Below, in pieces: positions 7,121-13,272 of a stretch of DNA of 14,806 nt. The position numbers and the translations under genes are program-made. Source of the DNA: G020350405 sp964513655 (GTDB lineage: Bacteria; Planctomycetota; Phycisphaerae; Sedimentisphaerales; Anaerobacaceae). Position 1 is the first letter of the stretch. Each line of letters opens with the position of its first letter. A model generated the notes under the pieces. That model searched no databases. It was given only the letters and a program-made list of their open reading frames with translations, and was not told where the DNA came from. The stretch lies in assembly GCA_964513655.1 (NCBI GenBank), contig CAZENQ010000076.1:1-14806 (forward strand), given 5' to 3'.

Positions 7121-7486
7121 TCACTTCCATTGCGCCTCTACATATCCTGTAAACTTGTTAATCTTTCTCCCCAACTCGTCGTACGCTACCAGCAAATCTT
7201 CAATTTGCTTCCCGTCGGCTCCATCTGTGTCTTTTATGAAACTTAAGTGCACTACTGTTTCATCACACGATGCATGCGCGTAGGTCAGAAACCTGATTAA
7301 ATCCGCCTTGTACCTCCTCCGACCATATCCTTCTACGATACAACTCGTAATAGCCTTCGACGATTTCCTTACCTGTCCTCCCTCTTCATATAGTTCATAT
7401 TTTGGAAGCCTTAATGACATTTTGTGGACCTTAATTGCAAGCTCATACGACAAAGTGTAGATTTCCAAATCTCTATAGCTTTTCAT
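7121..7486 (-). CDS. Four-helix-bundle protein, S23/IVP family, copy 2
   Basis: This 121-aa protein is identical to the copy at 3936-4301 except for Glu117 in place of Asp. It carries the same marks: YRDLEIY at the N-terminus, QVRKSS at 38-43 and IVEGYGRRRY at 50-59. Only three bases in the whole gene differ from copy 1, all in the last seven codons and all at third positions. As in copy 1 there is no Shine-Dalgarno before the ATG, and a YYCGCAA heptamer array lies immediately upstream. It sits between the DUF1080 gene and a small unknown gene and has no evident link to either, so it looks like an inserted or duplicated unit. The family's biochemical role is not established. Confidence 0.85.
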   Translation of the reverse strand: MKSYRDLEIYTLSYELAIKVHKMSLRLPKYELYEEGGQVRKSSKAITSCIVEGYGRRRYKADLIRFLTYAHASCDETVVHLSFIKDTDGADGKQIEDLLVAYDELGRKINKFTGYVEAQWK

Positions 7487-7496
7487 TGTTTACTAA

Positions 7497-7545
7497 TCCT
7501 CAACCGCCAACTCGCAACCCGCAACCCGCAACTCGCAACCCGCGA
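7497..7545. repeat. Heptamer tandem array, YYCGCAA type
   Basis: Seven 7-bp units follow the conserved ACTAA at the end of the gene repeat. The first two are degenerate, then CTCGCAA and CCCGCAA units alternate irregularly, and the last unit ends in CGA. Relative to copy 1 the difference is exactly three units. Confidence 0.85.
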
Positions 7546-7550
7546 TATTA

Positions 7551-7775
7551 CTATAGGGCCATCTCCTCGTCGCTCTGAATGCTCTTTTCAGCCATTTGCC
7601 CGATTCGAATTGCGTCTCGGATGGCGGTCTTGTAATACTCGTTCTTGTTCTCCGCCGTCACCTTCCCGGCACAGACATATCCCGCAAATATCGCTGCCGC
7701 ACCTCTGAATACCGCCATCTCACTTGGCTGCAGGCTGAAGTAACACTGACCCTGTTTTTTCTCTTCCGCACTCAT
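7551..7775 (-). CDS. Small protein of unknown function
   Basis: This 74-aa soluble protein (MSAEEKKQGQCYFSLQPSEM and on) is not assigned to a family. It has no signal peptide. The middle is a mildly hydrophobic helix (AVFRGAAAIFAGYVCAGKV) followed by a charged helix (ENKNEYYKTAIRDAIRIGQM) and an acidic tail. The start was chosen at 7775 because AAGGAG (7786-7781) is exactly 5 nt upstream. An upstream in-frame ATG at 7817 would add 14 residues but has only a weak SD and overlaps a possible -10 box (TAAAAT, 7821-7816). It lies just upstream of the repeat containing the second four-helix-bundle gene and on the same strand. Coding is likely from the SD and composition; the function is unknown. 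Confidence 0.65.
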   Translation of the reverse strand: MSAEEKKQGQCYFSLQPSEMAVFRGAAAIFAGYVCAGKVTAENKNEYYKTAIRDAIRIGQMAEKSIQSDEEMAL

Positions 7776-7817
7776 TCGCGCTCCTTCGTTATTTAACGTC
7801 TTTTTCTTCTCCCCCAT

Positions 7818-8042
7818 TTTACACCCTCATCCCTGGTTTCGCCATTCGATTTTTAATCCTCAATCTCCCCCCTGTCATTCCGTGCTTGACACGGAATCGC
7901 AAAACCCCGTATTTAGCCCGGTCCTCTGGGCCGGGGTGCATACGCGAGGAACACTTGGTCTTTACCCGCAACTCACAACACCATCGCAATCCACATCACG
8001 GTCTCGCAGCGTATAAGGCCCGCCCTTCCCCAAAAACAATCA
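7818..8042. other. Intergenic stretch with degenerate repeats
   Basis: No gene is seen between the small ORF and the large secreted-protein gene. The stretch holds a short run of loosely 7-bp-periodic sequence (7847-7867), the hairpin at 7877-7897, a GC-rich palindromic patch (7917-7935) and further CCCGCAA/CTCACAA units (7965-7978). Confidence 0.5.
7877..7897. repeat. Short hairpin repeat (TCATTCC type)
   Basis: ATTCCGTG, a 5-nt loop CTTGA and CACGGAAT make a perfect 8-bp stem preceded by GTC. The layout resembles the widespread intergenic hairpins of the 'GTCATTCC...GGAATC' kind. A related one (CCCAGC/GCTGGG followed by ATCC) lies at 14700-14715. Confidence 0.6.
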
Positions 8043-8069
8043 GGGCCTATACCCGATAAGTATAGGCCC
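8043..8069 (-). terminator. Hairpin terminator of the large secreted-protein gene
   Basis: GGGCCTATAC and GTATAGGCCC form a perfect 10-bp stem around a 7-nt loop, about 60 nt after the gene's stop. On the minus strand a T-run (TGATTGTTTTT) follows within a few bases, as expected for intrinsic termination. Confidence 0.65.
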
Positions 8070-8127
8070 CGATTTGGTGCAAACTGCAAACTCAATCAGC
8101 TAAATACTTAGCCTTGCATCAAACACA

Positions 8128-11070
8128 CTACGGCCATGGGTGCCGCTCAAGCCAGTGCTCTGCCATAATCTCATAGTCCAGGAAGTTGATAATATCCATA
8201 TTGTTGGGGTCAAAAGCACCTGTGGCAAGATTAGGGTCTTCAGAGTCGCAGGGGTCCTTGGGCACCACATTAGCCGGCGAGGTGTTTACGGAGTAAACTT
8301 TTGTGCCGAAGCCGGAATCAGCCGCAACCAGGCCCTCGGTCTCATCAAACTTGTACCAGTACACCGGCCAGGCGTTGGGCTCTCCTGTCCCATGAACCAG
8401 CATCTCCATGTTGGGCTCGGTCAGAGTCCAGTCGTAGATGCGGACATCATCTATCAAGCCTTCGAACCGTTTGCCATCCGGGTTACTGCGGCCAATGCGG
8501 AAATTCGTCACAAAATGTACTAACGCTGCATGCTCAGCCACGTTAGTTGACGAACTCATTACCCCGCCGTCGGGGTGCATATACACGGTCGCTTGGGTTG
8601 GCTCTATTGCCACGGCGATGAAAGTCCAGGTCTGATCGGGTATCGTAAGGCTGGTCTTATAACCCCAGTAGTCTCCGTTCCAGCCGTAGCTTGCTTGATT
8701 GTCTTTGCCGCCGTCACACATCAATTCGGTAGCCCCACCAGGCGCTTCTCGGCTGGCCACTAGAGAGCAATAACCATCCTGGTCACCATACCGCTTTACC
8801 CAGCCCGTTATGGTCATATTGGTTATGCCGTTAAGACGCGGGTCAGTGACGTCGATTCTATCTTGTCCATCAGTGTTGTTAACCTCCAGCGCACCGCCTA
8901 TATACCCGTCGGTCCAATTTGGATCGCCGACGAAGTCGCTCAAGGTAGCCGGCCGATTCTCTGTCGAGACGTCGCCATCGATTTTCATCCAGTCAACTGC
9001 CATTAGCTCGAGGTCTAAGTAATTAGTGTTGCAATCTTCGGTGAAATCGCCTAAGGCATGAATGTTATCTATCCCGGTCACCTCAGGCAAACATCGCGGC
9101 GGATACACCCTGATATCGTCAACCCAGATATAACCTGGTCCCGACATCGCCTTGCTCTGTCCTGCCTTGGTATCGCCGCCGATACCGATGGTGAATCTGT
9201 CAATGGCCGAAAGTGTCACGCCGCAGGCGTCGAAGATGTTCAGGTCAACGTTCCACTCATACCAGTAGTCAATCCCCATCAGGCTCGGATTCGGGTGCAC
9301 GACATAGCCGACGTTGCTGCTCGTATCTTCTAATTCAATCCAAGGTGCCGCGCCTTCCCACTGTATGTTACCCTTTCCGTCGTCATATACCACCTGGGCA
9401 TTGCATGGGTCGCCGCGAACGTACAGGAACAATGCCTTAACGCCGCCGGTTGTCCAGTCAGAGCCGATATCCAGCTCCGTCAGGTCCTGAACGTCGAACC
9501 ATGAGCCATAGATACCGGAGCCACCGTGGGCCACATTCTCGAATTCCAGCTTCGCCGCTTGGCTGCCGGACTCGCGAATGATATTCACGTCGTTCTCTTG
9601 CCAGATTTCTCCGTCACTGCCGTTCACCCAGTAGTCGTCCCATACGTTCCACAGGTCGGTTTGGTTGTTGTACGACTCGAAGTCGTCCACTATGAGGAAC
9701 GTACCTGCCGTAAAGTTCCAGACGTCGCCGGTGATTATATGGCTGCCGCCACCGCTCTTCTCGTCAATCCGCCAGTAGTAGGTCTCGCCTGCGGTAAGCT
9801 GGCCTACAGCATAGCTCTCAGTTCCAACCGTCAGAGTCGTCTTGTATATGCCTGTCGTATCAGTGGTATCTGCATTAGCTACCGCCGTCTCATCGGTACC
9901 GAAGTAAACCACGTGGTTCTCTGCCTCAGCGCCTGCTGACCACTCAAGGGACAGACCCAGGAACACCACATCCGTCTCGCCGTCTGCAGGGCTCGGGCTG
10001 TGCGCGTGGCCTTCCACCCTGAAGCTCCACACGTCGCCTTCCCACGGAGGCCCGGCAGCAGGTCCGCTGTAGCCGCTGTTGACCTCGGTTATCTTCCAGT
10101 AGTAAGTCTCGCCTAACACAAGCGGCCCCGAGGGTGTATAGCTGCACGGGTCTTGAGTCGTCTTGTAGATGCCCGTCGTATCGGTGTTATCTGCATTAGC
10201 CACTGCCGTCTCATCGGTCCCGAAGTACACCTCGTGCTGGTCTGCCCATACCCCGGGCTTCCACGAAAGTTGCGGATTCTTGGTGATAAGCTCGGCCCCA
10301 TCTGCCGGGTTCGGGTCATAGGCAATCGTAGCATAGGACCAGTCCAGCCGAACATTGTCGACGAAGGCATAGGCCTCCTGGGCGAGCGTTGGAGCCGTAA
10401 GCTTAACGCCCAGTGTCTTTCCAATACTGCTCGCACCTTCCAGGACAACAAATTTCACCGTCAGGTCATAGTTCCAGTCCGGGCAATGGTCCTCAGAGTC
10501 AAGGTCGCTCTCACCGTCGCAGTCCCCAAGGTCCCTCAGTATCCACTGCACGGCGTACGTCTCGCTCGCCAGTTCGATGTGGTTTGCGTCCGGATTGATG
10601 ACGTTATCAGGGTGAAACAACGACCCCTTAATTGGATTGCCGTCGTCCTCCGGGTCCTCAAGTATCGCATCAAAGGTAAGCGTGTAGCGCCTCCCGGCTG
10701 CAATCACAGCATTGGGGTCACCCGAGGTGTTCGTATCCAGAACCTGATACGCATTAGCCCCTGACTGCGCCAGGTAACAATAGACAACATCGGTCCCGCT
10801 GCCTGTCTCGGTGGGCCCGGGCCAGCGATGACAATGCGTGGGGGTCGCTCCGCCCGCGTAGGGGCATTGCACGTCCACCCCCACATAGCCCGCCGCATCA
10901 TCTGCGTTCTCCTTCCAGCCTATGCCAAGCCCTGCGTGACCCAGGACCCTGTTACCGTCGTTATCAAGCTCGAAGCTGGGGTTGTTTACGTCGATTCCGT
11001 CGGCCCAGCCCGCGCTGCTAAAACCCAGCACCAAAACAAAAATGATTAAAAAATATGGTTTTTTACACAT
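8128..11070 (-). CDS. Large secreted LamG-domain protein with dockerin-like motifs
   Basis: This is a 980-aa exported protein with no catalytic domain that I can recognise. Order: signal peptide (1-23, hydrophobic core YFLIIFVLVLGF, then a likely GWA cut); an N-terminal beta-sandwich starting NPSFELD (to about 245); two fibronectin-III/Ig-like repeats (about 252-353 and 358-456) sharing HVVYFGTDETAVANA- and TYYW-type motifs; a carbohydrate-binding-like sandwich starting DDFESYNN (about 460-660); a dockerin-like half motif, GDFTEDCNTNYLDLELMAVD (about 672-692); a LamG/concanavalin-like domain (about 724-888, ending FEGLIDDVRIYDW); and a C-terminal FLDYEIMAEHWLE motif. The start is fixed by AAGGAGG 6 nt before ATG 11070, directly before the signal peptide; a frame open to 11184 is not used. 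The architecture is typical of Planctomycete secreted proteins that bind polysaccharide. The ligand is unknown. Confidence 0.9.
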   Translation of the reverse strand: MCKKPYFLIIFVLVLGFSSAGWADGIDVNNPSFELDNDGNRVLGHAGLGIGWKENADDAAGYVGVDVQCPYAGGATPTHCHRWPGPTETGSGTDVVYCYLAQSGANAYQVLDTNTSGDPNAVIAAGRRYTLTFDAILEDPEDDGNPIKGSLFHPDNVINPDANHIELASETYAVQWILRDLGDCDGESDLDSEDHCPDWNYDLTVKFVVLEGASSIGKTLGVKLTAPTLAQEAYAFVDNVRLDWSYATIAYDPNPADGAELITKNPQLSWKPGVWADQHEVYFGTDETAVANADNTDTTGIYKTTQDPCSYTPSGPLVLGETYYWKITEVNSGYSGPAAGPPWEGDVWSFRVEGHAHSPSPADGETDVVFLGLSLEWSAGAEAENHVVYFGTDETAVANADTTDTTGIYKTTLTVGTESYAVGQLTAGETYYWRIDEKSGGGSHIITGDVWNFTAGTFLIVDDFESYNNQTDLWNVWDDYWVNGSDGEIWQENDVNIIRESGSQAAKLEFENVAHGGSGIYGSWFDVQDLTELDIGSDWTTGGVKALFLYVRGDPCNAQVVYDDGKGNIQWEGAAPWIELEDTSSNVGYVVHPNPSLMGIDYWYEWNVDLNIFDACGVTLSAIDRFTIGIGGDTKAGQSKAMSGPGYIWVDDIRVYPPRCLPEVTGIDNIHALGDFTEDCNTNYLDLELMAVDWMKIDGDVSTENRPATLSDFVGDPNWTDGYIGGALEVNNTDGQDRIDVTDPRLNGITNMTITGWVKRYGDQDGYCSLVASREAPGGATELMCDGGKDNQASYGWNGDYWGYKTSLTIPDQTWTFIAVAIEPTQATVYMHPDGGVMSSSTNVAEHAALVHFVTNFRIGRSNPDGKRFEGLIDDVRIYDWTLTEPNMEMLVHGTGEPNAWPVYWYKFDETEGLVAADSGFGTKVYSVNTSPANVVPKDPCDSEDPNLATGAFDPNNMDIINFLDYEIMAEHWLERHPWP
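9841..10251 (-). repeat. Internal coding repeat (tandem FN3-like domains)
   Basis: Bases 9841-9930 and 10162-10251 are strongly alike at the nucleotide level, offset by exactly 321 bp (107 codons). They encode the YFGTDETAVANA... DTTGIYKTT segment twice, indicating duplication of one domain. Confidence 0.8.
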
Positions 11071-11325
11071 AATCGTCCTCCTTAAAAAATAAAACAATAA
11101 AACATTTCTTTGGCTAAAAGCCAAAACTCCGTTGTTCTCGACAGCCACGGACCCTCGCGCAACGAGCGCGAATAACCTTTGCATTTAAAAACATTTAGTC
11201 CGCACCTGCCGAAAGACAACACTCATACACATACCACAACCTCCGAATATACAGTACGAATACCTCATCCAAACATATAAATCAGAGAAACGCCTCTTAG
11301 TCGCTCCTCCTTGTCCTCTAACGCC
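11071..11325 (-). promoter_or_regulatory. Long hairpin-containing 5' leader of the large secreted-protein gene
   Basis: About 250 nt separate the predicted promoter from the ATG. The leader contains a GC hairpin (TCGCGC, AACGA, GCGCGA at 11155-11171 on the plus strand), then a perfect TTTGGCT/AGCCAAA hairpin with a 3-nt loop (11109-11125). A U-rich tract follows up to the AAGGAGG. No known riboswitch class is recognised; a cis-regulatory RNA is possible. Confidence 0.4.
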
Positions 11326-11354
11326 AATCTACTCCATTCCTGACGCTATGTCAA
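11326..11354 (-). promoter_or_regulatory. Sigma70-type promoter for the large secreted-protein gene
   Basis: On the minus strand a perfect TTGACA (11354-11349), 17 bp and TAGATT (11331-11326, 4 of 6) are followed by a predicted start near 11319. The -35 box and the spacing are ideal; the -10 box is moderate. Confidence 0.55.
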
Positions 11355-11522
11355 TATAATTCTGCTTTTTTTGCCGATTTTTTTTCCTCACCAGGCCTAC
11401 CCCTGACCCGCACCCGTACTGCCCTTCGTAGCCGGATTCTACATAGTTTCAACGAATTAGAATGGCAAAATAGGCTCCCTAACCCCTAATTATGCCTCCC
11501 CACCTTCGCTGCACCCCCTGCA

Positions 11523-11547
11523 CTTCGTAGCGCCCCAAGGCGCGAAG
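11523..11547. repeat. Bulged hairpin followed by a GGGGCCCC patch
   Basis: CTTC, GTA bulge, GCGCC, CCAA loop, GGCGC, GAAG: nine base pairs with one bulge, followed by TAGGGGCCCCCTT. A similar layout (hairpin followed by AAGGGGGCCCCC) occurs at 14541-14580. Confidence 0.5.
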
Positions 11548-11566
11548 TAGGGGCCCCCTTCCTGCC

Positions 11567-11608
11567 TTTACCCTTCTTACTCCTTACTTCTCCCTTCTCC
11601 CTTCCTCC
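11567..11608. repeat. Heptamer tandem array, TTCTCCC/TTCTTAC type
   Basis: Six 7-bp units in phase (for example TTCTTAC, TCCTTAC, TTCTCCC twice). Weaker units starting with pyrimidine pairs can be read on to about 11657. Confidence 0.6.
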
Positions 11609-11831
11609 CCGCTCCCCAGCCACCGTCTGCCACTTGCCGGCCGCCAAACTCCCGGATACCTCAAAACTGTCCCAAAAATCCAGACGTTTCACCCATTTCG
11701 CAAACTAATTCCAGCGCCGTCTCACTGCTTTTCGTAAGTTTCGTGTAAATTTTTGTAGGTTTTCAAACTTTGTTGAGCGTTTCCAAATTCCCAACCGCCT
11801 TTTTTCGCCCAAAAACAAGGGGCCAATTCCC

Positions 11832-11852
11832 TTTGCCTTTTCACTTTCTTAC
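11832..11852. repeat. Heptamer units at the 3' end of the truncated small gene
   Basis: Three in-phase 7-bp units (TTTGCCT, TTTCACT, TTCTTAC) overlap the stop codon of the minus-strand gene at 11841-12107. TTCTTAC is also a unit at 11574, 12346 and 14673. Confidence 0.5.
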
Positions 11853-12107
11853 ACCCACATCTTCTTCAAATTTCTTTATCAAAACCGAATCCTCTTCAGC
11901 ATCCCACGCCTCCCCGGCCCGCTCCGCCAAATCTCTCTTTCTCTTCCTTCTTCGTTCAGCCCTCTCTAGCGCATTTATAGCCGTAAATAGCGCCCTCACC
12001 GTCTCCGCATTCTGATACGGACTCTCAGCCGGATACACTTCCCCCGTATACGGGTTCGTCCCATCCGCCAGAGCCCTCACTATCTCCAACGCCTTACTTA
12101 CCTCCAT
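11841..12107 (-). CDS. Small 'ALADG...SPYQ' protein, probably C-terminally truncated
   Basis: This 88-aa soluble protein starts at ATG 12107, 7 nt after AAAGGG. The N-terminal block (ALEIVRALADGTNPYTGEVY, then SPYQNAETVRALFTAINALE) matches a widespread family of small uncharacterised bacterial proteins I recall. In these the block is followed by a basic linker and a SANT/Myb-like 'W..EED..L...F..G' segment ending in a 'RT.GAI..RL' motif. Here the linker (ERRRKRKRDLAERAGEAWDA) and the first helix (EEDSVLIKKFEE) are present. The protein then ends DVGVRK, so the last helices of the putative DNA-binding unit are missing. The break coincides with heptamer repeats. No frameshifted continuation is seen downstream. 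It may be a decaying gene. The family function is unknown; nucleic-acid binding is inferred from the SANT-like part. Confidence 0.65.
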   Translation of the reverse strand: MEVSKALEIVRALADGTNPYTGEVYPAESPYQNAETVRALFTAINALERAERRRKRKRDLAERAGEAWDAEEDSVLIKKFEEDVGVRK

Positions 12108-12310
12108 AATAATACCCTTTTCTCACTTCACCCTTCGAAAACCTCCCCGCCGGCCCGCCGGCAGTAAACAATACCGCAAATCGAGTAACCAGCGCCCCCA
12201 ACAGTACATATCCCAATATCACCTGCACCGCTGCCTCGCGAGCGTGCTTTGGCTCACCTGCCCTTGGACTCGCCTAACGCGGTAGAGTTGTCGTTGAGAT
12301 TTTTCCCCCC

Positions 12311-12387
12311 TTCACTCTTCACCCTTCACTCTTCACTCTTCTTATTTCTTACTTCATAATTCATAATTCTAAATTCATAATTCCGCT
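12311..12387. repeat. Compound heptamer array, TTCNNNN type
   Basis: Eleven consecutive 7-bp units all begin with TTC and stay in phase. The first block is TTCACTC/TTCACCC, the middle TTCTTAT/TTCTTAC, the last TTCATAA/TTCTAAA, ending in TTCCGCT. The unit changes stepwise along the array while the period stays exact. Confidence 0.85.
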
Positions 12388-12438
12388 TTAGCGGCATGCC
12401 CTGCCCCCATCCTCACCCTGAAAAACCGTCCACTTATA

Positions 12439-12464
12439 GGTCAGAGCCCCCGGCGGGTCTGGCC
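12439..12464. other. 10-bp bulged hairpin of unknown role
   Basis: GGTCAGA, one bulged G, CCC, loop CCGGC, GGG, TCTGGCC: ten pairs including one G-T, in sequence with no ORF and no neighbouring U-run. It may be part of a repeat or an unannotated RNA. Confidence 0.4.
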
Positions 12465-12568
12465 TGAGCGCCAAGAAATAGACAGAGCGTCGGCCTACGG
12501 AACCGAGACAATCCCGCAAATCACGCCAAAAACAAGGAAAATCAGACGACTTGCTTTATGCTTCGCGT

Positions 12569-12597
12569 TTGACGTACCGGAGATTAAAGATTATACT
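12569..12597 (+). promoter_or_regulatory. Strong sigma70-type promoter P1 of the DUF6941 gene
   Basis: TTGACG (12569-12574), a 17-bp spacer and TATACT (12592-12597), each box five of six to consensus. The predicted start near 12604 gives a 30-nt leader with a weak GAGG (12616-12619). Confidence 0.75.
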
Positions 12598-12625
12598 TGC
12601 TCCTCGCCGAACAATGAGGTATAAT
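12597..12625 (+). promoter_or_regulatory. Second promoter P2 of the DUF6941 gene, leaderless
   Basis: TTGCTC (12597-12602), 17 bp and a perfect TATAAT (12620-12625). The predicted start at about 12632-12634 coincides with the ATG at 12634, so this promoter would make a leaderless mRNA. Confidence 0.5.
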
Positions 12626-12633
12626 CAAAAATA

Positions 12634-13083
12634 ATGCCAGAGAAACGGGAGACAACGCCGCCGCCACTTTTGCTTGCGGTTCTTGTTTGCGACCAAATTA
12701 TCAGGGACGCTGAGACGGGAAAAGCCAGCATTATAGGCGCTTTTGAAAATATCAATGCCCCGAAGTATCCCGCTCGGCATCCATGGCTTGCTTTCTTCTG
12801 TCAACTTACCAATGGCCGGGGTAAAATAAGAATAAGTGTTCGCTTAGTAAACGTTGAAAAGGATGACGAAGTTATCTTTGAAGGTGCAGCTGATTGTCAA
12901 TTTAGGGATGTCAGAGAAATAGCGAATCTGATATTTAATATTGGTGGAATTGTATTTCCTCAACCTGGGGAGTACAGATTCCAAATTTTGGCAGGAACAG
13001 AGTTTCTTGGTGAGCGTAGAATTATTTGTAGCCAGATGAAATTACCTTCAGAACCAGATGGAAATGAGCAAAAAAATGCCTGA
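12634..13083 (+). CDS. DUF6941 family protein
   Basis: This 149-aa soluble protein has no signal peptide. The first half carries the family pattern: VLVCDQIIRDAETGKASIIG, then AFENINAPKYPARHPWLAFF (a cytoplasmic beta-rich module where 'GK..IIG.F..I.AP.FPA.HP' is conserved). The second half is a beta-sandwich ending GEYRFQILAGTEFLGERRI. The length is typical. No biochemical function is known for the family. It has two closely spaced promoters, and its SD (GAGG) is 14 nt away, so translation may rely on a leaderless start. One or two small ORFs follow on the same strand. Codon third positions are mixed and the gene is more AT- and purine-rich on the plus strand than the C-rich genes to the left, suggesting a different history or a local strand change. 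Confidence 0.75.
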   Translation: MPEKRETTPPPLLLAVLVCDQIIRDAETGKASIIGAFENINAPKYPARHPWLAFFCQLTNGRGKIRISVRLVNVEKDDEVIFEGAADCQFRDVREIANLIFNIGGIVFPQPGEYRFQILAGTEFLGERRIICSQMKLPSEPDGNEQKNA

Positions 13084-13111
13084 ATCAATAGCCCAAGGGA
13101 ATGGGAGTAGA

Positions 13112-13255
13112 ATGAGCGAGGTTTGCTTTCAATTCCCTCTCGCGGTCAAGCCGGTTGCGGAGACTGCTTTCACAGCAGAAGTGGATTTCGACAGCGTGAA
13201 ACACCTTTATAGTGATAAGCCACTTCGATTTAACCGACCAAAGAAACTGCAGTAG
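13112..13255 (+). CDS. Small ORF downstream of the DUF6941 gene
   Basis: A 47-aa ORF (MSEVCFQFPLAVKPVAETAF and on, with a basic C-terminus NRPKKLQ) starts 28 bp after the DUF6941 stop. GGGAG (13103-13107) lies 4 nt before the ATG. No family is recognised. The same frame is open back to an ATG at 13058 that overlaps the DUF6941 stop. The alternating polar/hydrophobic pattern looks like short strands. Being close, co-directional and SD-preceded supports co-transcription; expression is unproven. Confidence 0.4.
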   Translation: MSEVCFQFPLAVKPVAETAFTAEVDFDSVKHLYSDKPLRFNRPKKLQ

Positions 13256-13272
13256 TATCACACGCAGAGAGA

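Larger units (their letters stand above)
7111..7545. repeat. Repeat copy 2: four-helix-bundle gene plus heptamer array
   Basis: This is the partner of 3926-4339, offset by 3185 bp up to base 7496. It is identical from 7143 through the gene start, apart from one base at 7491. The array end carries three more 7-bp units (21 bp) than copy 1. Both copies have the same orientation. Confidence 0.9.
11355..11824. other. Gene-free repeat-rich intergenic stretch
   Basis: No coding region is supported here. It contains a poly-T tract (11378-11393), the bulged hairpin at 11523-11547, a heptamer-periodic tract (11567-11608 and weaker beyond) and pyrimidine-rich sequence on the plus strand. Confidence 0.6.
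12108..12568. other. Gene-free intergenic stretch
   Basis: I see no coding region. It contains a GC-rich palindromic patch (GCCGGCCCGCCGGC, about 12159-12172), a CTCGCGAG palindrome (about 12236), the long heptamer array (12311-12387), a CCGCT/AGCGG mini-hairpin (12383-12394) and the 10-bp hairpin at 12439-12464. Confidence 0.6.

Noticed and set aside
10153..10764. 203-codon plus-strand frame opposite the secreted-protein gene
   Set aside because: It lies within a gene of known architecture on the other strand and has no recognisable domain or SD.
11071..11184. N-terminal extension of the secreted protein to 11184
   Set aside because: The extension precedes the signal peptide, lacks an SD and would bury it; AAGGAGG points to the ATG at 11070.
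11071..11325. c-di-GMP (GEMM) or other known riboswitch in the leader
   Set aside because: A GCAAAG motif is present, but the expected partner motifs of GEMM (for example GGUAGCCGGG) are missing.
11486..11692. 68-codon minus-strand frame
   Set aside because: Made of heptamer and hairpin repeat sequence with low complexity; no SD or homology pattern.
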